From CAVYWD01 sp963772225 (GTDB taxonomy: Bacteria; Myxococcota; Myxococcia; Myxococcales; UBA5297), in the NCBI GenBank assembly GCA_963772225.1, contig CAVYWD010000005.1, positions 558,001 to 622,000 on the forward strand: a stretch of 64,000 nucleotides of DNA, in the 5' to 3' direction. This document shows positions 1-8,329 of the stretch, piece by piece. Both the position numbers and the translations under genes were made by a program. The first letter of the stretch is position 1; each line of letters begins with the position of its first letter. The notes under the pieces are model-generated. The model searched no databases. It saw only the letters and a program-made list of their open reading frames with translations, and was not told the origin of the DNA.

Positions 1-119
1 AGGTCCGTGAGACGCGGCACCTCGAGCACCGCCACCACGCCGGTCGCGGTCGTCAGGGCTCCGACCAGGGCGAAGCCGACGGCGAGGCGAGTGCCAATCC
101 TGCGAGCGCGTTGCAGCAT
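1..119 (-). CDS. Partial membrane protein, N-terminus only (sensor or chemotaxis-receptor-like)
   Basis: Only the first 39 codons are inside the window; the gene continues beyond position 1. The start ATG is the complement of 117-119. The peptide begins MLQRARRIGTRLAVGFALVG and continues through a hydrophobic stretch ending near VVAVLE. A basic start followed by RIGTRLAVGFALV is typical of the first transmembrane helix of methyl-accepting chemotaxis proteins and related sensor kinases, but no diagnostic domain is visible, so the family is an inference from the N-terminus alone. Confidence 0.45.
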   Translation of the reverse strand, partial: MLQRARRIGTRLAVGFALVGALTTATGVVAVLEVPRLTD

Positions 120-270
120 GGAGGCTAAGCGCCAGTCCGGGCCAGCGGTGTTGGCGCTGCTTTCAGCATCCCACACTTGAAGTGCGAAACGCCTCATGCC
201 GACCCGTTCGGGGTCCGAGATCGGTCCGGATTCGAACATCGGGGAAAGAGCCCACGGGCCTCAGCTCAGC

Positions 271-345
271 TCAGCTCGGCATCGTCATGCACCCGAGGAC
301 GAGCTCCCGCTGGCCTTAAGGTCTTGGCGGTGATCGCCTGGCAAC
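271..345 (-). pseudogene. Remnant of the 3' end of a VWA-lipoprotein gene
   Basis: About 75 bp closely matching the last codons of the VWA lipoprotein gene at 10200-11327. The match includes the codons for CQAITAKT and the stretch TCGTCCTCGGGTGCATGA on the minus strand. Relative to the intact gene it carries a one-base insertion and several substitutions, so it cannot encode the same C-terminus. It lies downstream of the phospholipase-like gene in the same orientation, where an intact VWA gene follows module B. A short AGCTC tandem repeat (about 261-277) abuts it. Confidence 0.6.
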
Positions 346-581
346 TGTCACGGCCAAGGCGGTCGAGACCTTCAGACCTTCGAGAAGCTGGGCCTGCCCA
401 CTCAAGGCGCCGAAGCGCGCGCGCGGGCCTCCAAGACAGGACGGGCGGTTCGACCGGCCGTTCGGCGAGACCGCCGCCGGCGCTGGTCCGCGCGTCGACT
501 CACGGGCGGCGCCGGAGCCCTCGGCGACAGCTCGAGCGGCGAGGCGGGCGGAGGACGCGGCGCCTCGAGGGCGCCTGGCGC
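346..581. other. Intergenic stretch, nothing recognised
   Basis: GC-rich sequence between the VWA remnant and the end of the phospholipase-like gene. I saw no convincing reading frame, repeat or hairpin. Open frames crossing it on both strands are low-complexity Arg/Ala/Gly translations and look like shadows of GC-rich DNA. Confidence 0.4.
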
Positions 582-3110
582 TCACGAGACCTCCTCCACC
601 GCGACCCGGACGCCATCGATGTGGCACGTCTTCAGTTGAACCGGGCCCTTGGGCGTGACGACGTAGTAGAGGACCACCTTGACGAAACCGGCGGCGTCGA
701 TGCGCCGAATCTCCTTCATTTGCTCCCGCTCGACCTCCTTCTTGGTCATCACGTCGAAGACCCTTCCATCGAGCCTCTTCACCAGCACGTGGAGCGCCAG
801 AAAGACCTGCTCGGTGGGAATGATCTTCGGAAGAAGCGTCAACGGCTTGTAGTCGCCGTTCGGCCTCGGATTGAACACCTGCCCTTTCTCCATATTGACT
901 GAATGCAGCACATGCTTTCGGCCCGTTCCGATTGCGTAGTTTCTTCCATAGGCTGGTTTGTGCTCGTCGAAGGGAATGACGTTGTTCCACTTCTTCTGCG
1001 CGACCTCCCGTATCGTGATCAACTTCGGGTCGAGATTCTTCTGCTCGAAGTTGGCCAACAGCCGAACCGAGAACTCCTGGAGCGCCGTGCCTCCACTTGC
1101 GCTCCGCGCACCATTCACCTCTCCCGCCTGAAACTCCAGCGGCTTCGCATCCCCCTCCTGCATCCAGCTCTCTGTCTTCTCCTTCGCCATTCCCGACCAG
1201 TCATTTTCTGCCTTCATGGACTCCTTGGCGCCATCGCCATGGAGAAACACCCCGACCTCGGACGGCGCCGCGCCCAGCGGGGCGATCGCGACTCGAAGCC
1301 ACAGCGTGAGCCGATTCGGGAGAGCGGTCACCTCGCACTTCTGTGTCCCTGCGGCGAGGGATTTTGTGCTGACCTCGAGCTTCTCGCACGCGGTCGAGCC
1401 CTTCCCGTCGAACATGAAGGACTCCTCGTCCTTCTCGTCGCGCAATGAGCGCTCCCGCATGTCCCCCACGTCAAGCCTTGGAAAGAATGCCTTCGCGTCG
1501 GGCTCCTCGATGTCCGCCCAGCCGTTGAAGAGCTTCGGCTCGCGCAGATCGAAGGCGCGCTGCGGGTAACCGAAAAACCTATCCGCGCCCGTCTCGTCGG
1601 CATGCAGCTGCATGTATCCTTCGTTGCGCGCCGGACGCTTGTAGGCGAGAGTTCCGGCTCCCTCCACGTCCCAGACGTGCACGAAGTCGAGCAGCGTCAC
1701 CGACTCCGCGCAGGTCGCCTTCGTCTGGTTCTTGACCACCAGGCCGAGCCCGGTATCCAGGTTCCAGAATCGCCCCAGATTCGGCAGGCGAACGGCATCG
1801 AGCGCGGGTGGGCTGTGCGGGTCCACCGCTTGATAGGCATCGGCCAGGTCCTTCATGAAGCTCGGCGCGACCGACGCCGCTCGCGCCGCGAACGCGTCCA
1901 GCGCAGCCAGGTCGTAGAAGACGTCGGCCCCAAACCGCTGGAGCTTCTCGAGGTTCGGGCCCACGACGTACGCCAGGTAGTTCCAGCTGTACGCCTTGTC
2001 CGACGTCGCGTTGTCCTTCGACGCAAAAAATGCGCACTTCTTCTTCTCGCTGTAGTCCTGCCCATGCCCATCCTGCATTTGATAACTCTTGCGCTCTTTT
2101 GCGATCACCGGATGGAGGTCGTCCTCGGGATGGGCTTTCTCGATCACGACCCGATAGAGGAACGGGTTGAGGTCTTTGCCGGCGACGACTCGATCGCAAA
2201 ACACGAAAGGGAAGGTGAACGGCTTCTCGACCAGGCACCTGAACTCGTCCGTTTCTATGACTTTCCTGAGCGCGGCTCGCGCCGCGCTCGATTCCTTCTC
2301 TTCAACCATGGCCAGGAGCGTGTCGCAGGTGAGAAATCCCAGGGTCTTTGCCCCTGCAGAATGTTTGGCGAAGAAGGTGGCGTCGTCCCCGTCAGGCCTG
2401 TCTCCGAGGAGCCCGTAGCGCACCCAGGTGTCCCAGTAGTGCTCCACCTTGTTGTGCATCTGCCAGGTCTTGAGCTTGCCGAGGAAATCGGTCTGCTCGG
2501 AGTACCAGAGCTGATGCAACAGGTTGTAGGCGCCCGCGGAGACGTTCACCAGCTCATGCACGACGAGGTCTGCGGCGAGGTGAGTCGCCATGCCGTAGAA
2601 GTACGCCTTCTGCACCCGAGACTGCAGCGAGTCGTCGCTCCCCACCGAGCACGCCGACGCCTGGAACTGGCGAAAGGTGCGGTTGTAGTGGCCCATGTTG
2701 AATTGGTCCAACGCGACGTCTGGGATCTTGATCCTCGGGTTGCTCGGGCACACCCAGAAGTCCGGGCCGCAGGCTCCCAGCATGTAGGCGGAGAAGCAGG
2801 TGACGTCGTCGCGGCATGGAGCGTACTTCGCGTCGGCGTCGATGTCTTCGAAGAGCCGCAGAAACCAGGGCTTTGGCTTGTTGGTTCGGTGAGCGCCGAT
2901 GCTCTGCTCCCATTTGATTGCCTCGCTGTGCGCTGCCTTCTCGAATTGACGGACCTGGCTCTCGGACGTGACCGCGTTCAGCTCCTTCATGATCATTCGC
3001 CTAAAGTCACCCGCACGCGCGCGATATAGAGCCCACCCGCTTTGAACGTAATCGGGCGCTTTGGCAATGGCCCTTAAGGCAATGTTCCAATGGGTGTGAA
3101 ATGCGGGCAT
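582..3110 (-). CDS. Zinc-dependent phospholipase C-like protein, T6SS-associated candidate effector
   Basis: An 842-aa protein without a signal peptide. The N-terminal part carries hallmarks of the zinc-dependent phospholipase C family: FHTHWNIALRAI at residues 4-15, AYMLGACGPDFW near 108-119, and a YFYGMATHLAADLVVHE segment near 170, giving spaced His and Asp residues for metal binding. The remaining 600 or so residues resemble nothing I recognise. It is the last gene of module A. Its ATG overlaps the stop of the preceding gene by one base (TAATG), which indicates translational coupling. Given PAAR, DUF2169 and HEAT genes upstream, I infer a lipid-attacking T6SS cargo. The family call is fairly firm; the effector role is inference. 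Confidence 0.6.
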   Translation of the reverse strand: MPAFHTHWNIALRAIAKAPDYVQSGWALYRARAGDFRRMIMKELNAVTSESQVRQFEKAAHSEAIKWEQSIGAHRTNKPKPWFLRLFEDIDADAKYAPCRDDVTCFSAYMLGACGPDFWVCPSNPRIKIPDVALDQFNMGHYNRTFRQFQASACSVGSDDSLQSRVQKAYFYGMATHLAADLVVHELVNVSAGAYNLLHQLWYSEQTDFLGKLKTWQMHNKVEHYWDTWVRYGLLGDRPDGDDATFFAKHSAGAKTLGFLTCDTLLAMVEEKESSAARAALRKVIETDEFRCLVEKPFTFPFVFCDRVVAGKDLNPFLYRVVIEKAHPEDDLHPVIAKERKSYQMQDGHGQDYSEKKKCAFFASKDNATSDKAYSWNYLAYVVGPNLEKLQRFGADVFYDLAALDAFAARAASVAPSFMKDLADAYQAVDPHSPPALDAVRLPNLGRFWNLDTGLGLVVKNQTKATCAESVTLLDFVHVWDVEGAGTLAYKRPARNEGYMQLHADETGADRFFGYPQRAFDLREPKLFNGWADIEEPDAKAFFPRLDVGDMRERSLRDEKDEESFMFDGKGSTACEKLEVSTKSLAAGTQKCEVTALPNRLTLWLRVAIAPLGAAPSEVGVFLHGDGAKESMKAENDWSGMAKEKTESWMQEGDAKPLEFQAGEVNGARSASGGTALQEFSVRLLANFEQKNLDPKLITIREVAQKKWNNVIPFDEHKPAYGRNYAIGTGRKHVLHSVNMEKGQVFNPRPNGDYKPLTLLPKIIPTEQVFLALHVLVKRLDGRVFDVMTKKEVEREQMKEIRRIDAAGFVKVVLYYVVTPKGPVQLKTCHIDGVRVAVEEVS

Positions 3111-5017
3111 TAGCGAGCACCTCGGGCGCTGCGAACGTCATAGAAGCCGCCGGGAGTCGGGCTTTCCGGCGGTCCCGAAACGGCCAGCACAGCATTCACA
3201 ATCCGATCCCTCGATCGATATGAGATCGAAGGCCCCGGCACGCTATTGATCCCATCTTCTAGTGGGGCTATGGCGGCATCGAGCGACGCGATGTGCTCCA
3301 AGCGGCGAAGGAGTACCGCTGACGTGGACGCGGGCAGCGTCAAATCCGTCAGCCAAGCTCGATACGCCTCGGGCTCGGGGCATCCATTTGGAATTTGATT
3401 GTCATTTGAAAGAGGCTCGAACAAGCTTTCAGAGAGTTCCGAGCGAAACGTTTCCTGTCGGAATTTCGCAGCGTCCTCGTAGGAGCGCGGCGCGAGGCGC
3501 ATCCAGTCCTCCACCGAGCTAATGGATTCAGAAAGTCCTCTGTCTCGCAGCTCTTGCTGAATGGCCTTTTCTCGGATGTCCGCATCAGGGTCCATGCTGA
3601 CGCGGCCTAGAAATTCTGCGCGGTCAATCTGCTCCTTGGAAAGGAACCGCCGCGCCGCCGCCTCCTGCTCCTCGTCCGGCATCATCCGCGCCTGCGTGTG
3701 CCTCGCGTACGCAACCAGAAACTCGTCCGCGCTATCCCCGGCAGGAAACAGCCCCACCAGCTCATAGACCCCGACCTGTTCGGCCGGCCCCGGCGGACGC
3801 GCCTTGAAATACGGCGCCGGTTTCTTCGCCTGCTGCTCCACCCATGCTCCGCCCTGCATTCCGAAAAACGTTCCCTCCTCGTCGACCGCGTACAGCTCCC
3901 TGCGGTGTACCAGCACGACAGCCTTGATCTTCGCCCCGGCCTCCGAGCTCCCAAACCACTCGAAGGACTCGCCCACCGGCACGACCGCCGACAGGTTGAC
4001 CGACCTCATCCAATTGACCGGTTTCTCCGGCGCAAAGAAGAACACTCGCCCGTTCGACGCGCTGTGCGCCACTGCGCGGTCGCTCTGCGTCGCAAACGCG
4101 AACTTCATCGTCCAATTCGGATCATATCCATCATAAAGCTTCCTCGGAGCTCCAATGGCCGCTCCATCCCTCGTGTGCCGAGACAGGTACGCGTAGCTCT
4201 TCCCTTCCTCCTCCCGCACGCTCACGGCCAGCAGCTCGTCCACCTCTTTCGACCCGGGCCGGTTGACCGCCCCCAGAGCGCTGACGGCCAGCGCTCCCTC
4301 CAGCCCCTGCAGGAATACCCGGCTTACGCCCCGCTGATCGATGCGCAGCACGGAGTACGGTTCCCCTGCGCCGATCGCCGTCAGCTCCTTGGGCGAAACC
4401 GCGCCAAACTCCTGCCGGGAGTAGAGCAGATAGAGCTCGTCGCGGCCGGGCAAGCGCGCCCGGCAATGCGACCGAAGCTCGTATCGGGCCCGCTTGGGAT
4501 TCGCGCTCGCCCCGCCGTAGGTGAATATTCGTTTCCCCGGGGCCCAGACCTCCAACGAGCCGAACGTCCGCAGGACGACCAACTCCTCCACCCCGTCGCC
4601 GTTCACGTCTCCGACCATCGTGTCGCTGGCGGCAATCCCGTCCAGCTCGTTGTCGCTCCTCAAGCCCAGCGGCGCGAAGACGTGATGGGACACGCTCCAC
4701 CGCCGCCCCGGGCCCACGTTGACGAACTCCTGCGTGATCATCGCCCCGAGCCCCAGGTCGTGCTTTCGATAGGCCAGCACCGCCGCCGGCTCGCTCCCCG
4801 CCCACAGCACGATGGGCCGCCCGTCGATCTCTTCATTGCCCTTGGCCCCTGGCTTCGTCGGCTCCAGGTCTCCAAGCTTCGTCAGCGTCGCATTCATGGT
4901 CCCTCCAGCTTTGTTCTCGGGCGCCTTCGCCGCCTTGGGCGCGCCCAGCGCCAGGCCGGCACAGGCCAGCAGCCACGCTCCGGAAATGAGCCACACGAGC
5001 CGCATTGCACGCTTCAT
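3110..5017 (-). CDS. Exported protein with FG-GAP/VCBS-like element, partner of the phospholipase-like protein
   Basis: A 635-aa protein starting MKRAMRLVWLISGAWLLACA, a signal peptide with a possible lipobox (LLAC, Cys 19). The motif VVGDVNGDGVEELVVL is a calcium-binding FG-GAP/VCBS-type repeat, and repeated blade-like segments suggest a beta-propeller in the first 400 residues. The C-terminal part is charged and helical, with no recognised domain. The start is supported by a GGAGGGG Shine-Dalgarno that touches the TAG of the HEAT gene. It is translationally coupled to the phospholipase-like gene. An exported protein beside a cargo gene without a signal peptide fits an immunity or periplasmic partner role, but this is only inferred from position. 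Confidence 0.55.
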   Translation of the reverse strand: MKRAMRLVWLISGAWLLACAGLALGAPKAAKAPENKAGGTMNATLTKLGDLEPTKPGAKGNEEIDGRPIVLWAGSEPAAVLAYRKHDLGLGAMITQEFVNVGPGRRWSVSHHVFAPLGLRSDNELDGIAASDTMVGDVNGDGVEELVVLRTFGSLEVWAPGKRIFTYGGASANPKRARYELRSHCRARLPGRDELYLLYSRQEFGAVSPKELTAIGAGEPYSVLRIDQRGVSRVFLQGLEGALAVSALGAVNRPGSKEVDELLAVSVREEEGKSYAYLSRHTRDGAAIGAPRKLYDGYDPNWTMKFAFATQSDRAVAHSASNGRVFFFAPEKPVNWMRSVNLSAVVPVGESFEWFGSSEAGAKIKAVVLVHRRELYAVDEEGTFFGMQGGAWVEQQAKKPAPYFKARPPGPAEQVGVYELVGLFPAGDSADEFLVAYARHTQARMMPDEEQEAAARRFLSKEQIDRAEFLGRVSMDPDADIREKAIQQELRDRGLSESISSVEDWMRLAPRSYEDAAKFRQETFRSELSESLFEPLSNDNQIPNGCPEPEAYRAWLTDLTLPASTSAVLLRRLEHIASLDAAIAPLEDGINSVPGPSISYRSRDRIVNAVLAVSGPPESPTPGGFYDVRSARGAR

Positions 5018-5026
5018 CCGCCCCTC

Positions 5027-6340
5027 CTAGCCTTGCAGCAAAGCCGCCAGCGGCAGGTTCGCCTGCGGCGAAACCTCCACCGGCCGGTTCTGCAGCGATA
5101 TCTGCTCCGCGGCCCAGATCTCCGGCTCCGCGCGATACGCGCCTCGGCCGCGAACCCGGAGCTCCAGCGCCATCGCTCGTCGCCTGCGCGTCGAAGCGCG
5201 CGCGAACGCCTCTCGCAAAGTCTCGAAATCCAGGACGCGTCCCTGAACGTGTCGAGCATTCGGATCGAATTGCGGCCGCGCCCCTCTCCACCACGCGCTC
5301 ACCGCGTCCGGCGCGAGCAGGGGAAGGTCCTCCAGGGCCGAAGGCGCCAGATGCGGCTCGACGTCCTCGTCTTCGCCCGCGGGGCCACGGTCCTCGTCTT
5401 CCGGCTTCATCGCCCGGATCCGCGGGGTGACTTCGAGCCCGGTGATCGCGCAGAACGCCTCGCCGGCGAGCCCTCCCAGCGCGGGGCTCGAAAGAAGCGG
5501 CAGGCAGAGGTCCGCCGCGCGCCTCGTGCCCAAGAGCCCGAGCGCCCAGATCGCCGCCGGCCGCAGGGCCTCGACCGCGAGCGCCTTCTCAATGGCCAGC
5601 GCATCGACGGGCTCGCCGCTCATGGCCAATACCCGCAGCGCAAAGCCCGCCCCACGGTCGTTGGCGCGCGCGAGCTCCTGACTCATCTGCCAGGCCGATC
5701 GAAGGCCGAGGATGAGGCCGGTCTCGATGGCGGCGTTCCGCAACAGCGGGTCGCGGGACCCGAGCGCCTTCCGAATTGGAATCCGGCACCGCGGCCCAGC
5801 GCCCCGCGCGGCCCGGAGCGCTGCCGCTTGCGTTGGGCCGTCCTCGCTCGCGAGCAGCCCGTCGATTCGCGGGCCAGGCGAAAACCCTCGAAGAGCGAGG
5901 GCCTCCAGAGCGGCCGCTTGCACCTTCGGGTCCTCGCTCTCCAAGAGCCCAGCGAGCGCCCCCTGCGCAGAAGCGTGACCCGACAGTGCGAGCGCCTTCG
6001 CCGCGGCCGCCGAGCACGGGGCCTCGGCCTTCTGAATCGCCTCGAGGACGGCGTCCACGGGCGCCCCGGGGATTCGGCAGATCGCTAGGGCGGCGGCGCC
6101 CACGCGGGCGGGCTCCTCCGACCCGAGCGCAGGAAGCAGCAAGCGCTCCAGCGCGGCGATTCCCCCGACCGCCACGCCGTCGAGCTGCGCGGCCAGGCGC
6201 TCTTCGGGCTCCTGCGCGACTTCGAAGATCGTGTATTTCGCCGAGCCGAGGGCGCGCGCCCAGCTCAGCGAAAGAAACTCCGCCTCGTCGAGGTGCTCCT
6301 CGACGACGTCCCAAATGACCGGGGCGAGCTCCCGCGACAT
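5027..6340 (-). CDS. TIGR02270-type HEAT-repeat protein, T6SS-associated (module A)
   Basis: A 437-aa cytoplasmic protein built of Ala/Leu-rich helical HEAT-like repeats from about residue 45 to 300, for example LLESEDPKVQAAALEAL and LGSRDPLLRNAAIETG. The C-terminal block contains AWWRGARPQF, RVLDFETLREAF and RRRRAMALELRVRGRG and ends in LAALLQG, as expected for the TIGR02270 family. Proteins of this family recur next to DUF2169 and PAAR-like genes; their biochemical role is not established. It sits 16 bp after the DUF6484-like gene and 9 bp before the FG-GAP-like gene. The paralogue at 14592-15839 lacks this C-terminal block. Confidence 0.75.
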   Translation of the reverse strand: MSRELAPVIWDVVEEHLDEAEFLSLSWARALGSAKYTIFEVAQEPEERLAAQLDGVAVGGIAALERLLLPALGSEEPARVGAAALAICRIPGAPVDAVLEAIQKAEAPCSAAAAKALALSGHASAQGALAGLLESEDPKVQAAALEALALRGFSPGPRIDGLLASEDGPTQAAALRAARGAGPRCRIPIRKALGSRDPLLRNAAIETGLILGLRSAWQMSQELARANDRGAGFALRVLAMSGEPVDALAIEKALAVEALRPAAIWALGLLGTRRAADLCLPLLSSPALGGLAGEAFCAITGLEVTPRIRAMKPEDEDRGPAGEDEDVEPHLAPSALEDLPLLAPDAVSAWWRGARPQFDPNARHVQGRVLDFETLREAFARASTRRRRAMALELRVRGRGAYRAEPEIWAAEQISLQNRPVEVSPQANLPLAALLQG

Positions 6341-6356
6341 GGTGCTCCTCGCCGCC

Positions 6357-6641
6357 TCAGTTCAACTTCACCGTGGCGCCCTTGATGCGATTCGTGCCCG
6401 ACGCACGCGTCTCCACGTACGTGCCTCGGATGACGACCTTCCCGTCCTTGTGCAGCGCGATGCTCGCCTTGCCGCACTGGAGCACCAGCTCGTCGACGCC
6501 GTCGAGCAGGATTTTCCTCGCCGTGAGCGAGCTGAGCTCGCGGACCCGTCGCGCCCGCGGCTCTGCCGGCTCGGCCTTTCCCGGCGCGGGCGCACCGTCG
6601 GCATCGACAATCAGCTTCAACACTTTTCCGCGGCTCTTCAT
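6357..6641 (-). CDS. DUF6484-like small protein (module A)
   Basis: A 94-aa protein starting MKSRGKVLKL, with the conserved core ELVLQCGKASIALHKDGKVV and a C-terminus TNRIKGATVKLN. This G-K-A-S-I plus DGK plus NRIKG pattern is the same beta-rich motif found in tails associated with VgrG proteins and in DUF6484 proteins. It overlaps the DUF2169 stop by four bases (ATGA). An in-frame extension upstream to 7289 exists but runs inside the DUF2169 gene and is rejected. Its paralogue is at 20406-20654. A structural or adaptor role in spike loading is inferred from context. Confidence 0.65.
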   Translation of the reverse strand: MKSRGKVLKLIVDADGAPAPGKAEPAEPRARRVRELSSLTARKILLDGVDELVLQCGKASIALHKDGKVVIRGTYVETRASGTNRIKGATVKLN

Positions 6642-7645
6642 GGCTTCGCCTCCTCGAAAGTGACGCTCTTGACGTACCGAAGGTCGAACTCGAGCGGATG
6701 GCTCGCTCGATAGGTGACGGCCAGGCGCTCCTGGTCGGGCTCGACGAGCAGCGTGTCGGCCTCCATGGGGAGCGCCTCGACCCGCTCGCGGGCCCGGAAG
6801 GTCGCGACGAAGCGCGCAGCGGGAATCTGCAGGGCGATGCGCCGCGCCTTGGAATGGAGATTGTTCAGCACCAACGTCTCGCCGCCCGCAAGCTTGCGAC
6901 CCAGCACTTGGTCCTGGGGGACCGCGTTGAAGAATCGCGGGTCGAAGTCGGCCGGAAAGAGCGGTCGGCGCGAGCTCTCCCACGCGGAGTCGAAGGTGCC
7001 CGCCCAGCGCGCGCGCTGCTTCCAGCCGCAGGGGATGAATCCGAGCGACGCCGGCGGCGGCCGGTCGGCGACGGACTTCACCGGCTGCTTCGGATCCTCG
7101 AGGCGAGGCAGCGGCGCGCCAGCCCTCGGCCGGCTGAGAAACCCCACGCCGACGGGGTTCTCGGCAAAGGCAACCCGATTCTGGGCCTCGTCCATGTCGA
7201 AGCCCCCGAACGCCTCCTCGTAGCGCAGCGCGACTTTCTCGAACGGCGCGGGGTCCGTCAGGAGCGGCCTGCCGGCGAATGTGCTCCAAAGCCGGGGGCC
7301 CACGGCTTCGACGGTCTTTGCCAGATCGGCGACCTCCAGGCGAGCTTGCGCGCGCGCCTGCCCGAACCCATAGACATGCCCGTTCACCGCCACGTCCGTT
7401 CCGGGCTTCACGGGGACGAAATCGCCGGCGTAGCGCAGACTGGAGCGGTCGGGCTCGCCCTCAAAGACGTCGGCCTTGAAGACCGGGACCAGGGCCTCCT
7501 TCTCGGCGCGAGAGACCCTGCCGGCCAAAGTGAACCGATAGGTGGCCTTGAGAATCGCCACCGCCACTTCGCCCCCCTCGGCGTCCAAACAGAAGCCGAG
7601 GTCAATGGCAAACGGCGTGAAGTTGAAACATTCGTGAATTTGCAT
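6638..7645 (-). CDS. DUF2169 domain protein, T6SS effector adaptor-like (module A)
   Basis: A 335-aa protein beginning MQIHECFNFTPFAIDLGFCL, followed by VAVAILKATYRF, PVKPGTDVAVNGHVYG, YEEAFGGFD and NPVGVGFLSR. This is the standard order of DUF2169 motifs: KATY/F, KPGTDV, Y-E-x-A-F/Y-G-G, NPVG-G. DUF2169 genes are widely found beside PAAR or DUF4150 genes at T6SS cargo loci and are thought to help cargo load onto the spike. It lies six bases after the PAAR-like gene and overlaps the DUF6484-like gene. The paralogue at 15873-16877 shows the same motif order. Confidence 0.85.
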   Translation of the reverse strand: MQIHECFNFTPFAIDLGFCLDAEGGEVAVAILKATYRFTLAGRVSRAEKEALVPVFKADVFEGEPDRSSLRYAGDFVPVKPGTDVAVNGHVYGFGQARAQARLEVADLAKTVEAVGPRLWSTFAGRPLLTDPAPFEKVALRYEEAFGGFDMDEAQNRVAFAENPVGVGFLSRPRAGAPLPRLEDPKQPVKSVADRPPPASLGFIPCGWKQRARWAGTFDSAWESSRRPLFPADFDPRFFNAVPQDQVLGRKLAGGETLVLNNLHSKARRIALQIPAARFVATFRARERVEALPMEADTLLVEPDQERLAVTYRASHPLEFDLRYVKSVTFEEAKP

Positions 7646-7651
7646 GGAGGC

Positions 7652-8305
7652 TCATTCGACCTTCAGCTCGACGCCGGGATAGTCCGGCAGGGTGATCTGC
7701 CCGCTGCCGGAGACCGTCTTGTCCAACTTGATCTTGCCCGAGGAGTCGGTGCGTCCCTCCTTCGACTTCCCGTCGGAGGTCTTGAGGACATAGCGGACGT
7801 CGGCGAGCGCCTTGCCGGCCCGGCTCACCACCTGGACTTCCAGGGAGTCCTGCTCCTCTTGCTCGCCCGGCTCGGGAGGCAAGACGCAGGGCATGGGCGG
7901 CTGAATCTCCGGCATGGGCGGCGTATTGTAGGTTCCGCCTTTGTTTCCGAGCATCAAATCGGTAGCGCGCGCCACGAACTTCCCCTCGACCTTGACGTCG
8001 AAGGAGTGCCCCAGGAAATCGGCCGCCCCCTTGGTCTTCGAGCTCATGACCCCGCCGGCGCTGCCGGCCTCGTCGCCGGTGCTCTGCGAGAAGCAGGAGC
8101 CTTCGAGCATCATCGGCTGCCCGTTGGCGGTGACGTTGCGGCTCCCCTTGTCCGCGTCTTGGGACATGGCGATGTTCGGATAGGGAATGGGCACCGGCCC
8201 GGCCGGCGGAGCCGGCGTCAGGCACACGTCCGGCATGAACGAGACCATGCCGTTGCTCTGGCTATGCACGACCGTCAATTGATTGACCGCTACCGTCACA
8301 GGCAT
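7652..8305 (-). CDS. PAAR-like DUF4150 protein (module A)
   Basis: A 217-aa protein. The first 125 residues match the DUF4150 PAAR-like fold: PDVCLTPAPP, PVPIPYPNIAMS, MMLEGSCFSQSTGDEAGSAG and SFDVKVEGKFVARATDLML. PAAR proteins cap the T6SS VgrG spike and carry or recruit effectors. The remaining 90 residues form a proline linker and a short beta-rich segment (VQVVSRAGKALADVRYVLKT). That segment resembles an immunoglobulin-like extension rather than a toxin. The cargo of this module would therefore be separate, most plausibly the phospholipase-like protein downstream. Compare the paralogue at 17845-19293, which carries its own protease domain. Confidence 0.85.
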   Translation of the reverse strand: MPVTVAVNQLTVVHSQSNGMVSFMPDVCLTPAPPAGPVPIPYPNIAMSQDADKGSRNVTANGQPMMLEGSCFSQSTGDEAGSAGGVMSSKTKGAADFLGHSFDVKVEGKFVARATDLMLGNKGGTYNTPPMPEIQPPMPCVLPPEPGEQEEQDSLEVQVVSRAGKALADVRYVLKTSDGKSKEGRTDSSGKIKLDKTVSGSGQITLPDYPGVELKVE

Positions 8306-8329
8306 CGCTTTCGCCTCCGCGAAATCGGG

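Noticed and set aside
177..902. Open frame of 241 codons on the plus strand
   Set aside because: It lies opposite the phospholipase-like gene, is Arg-rich and has no recognisable motif; a shadow of GC-rich coding DNA.
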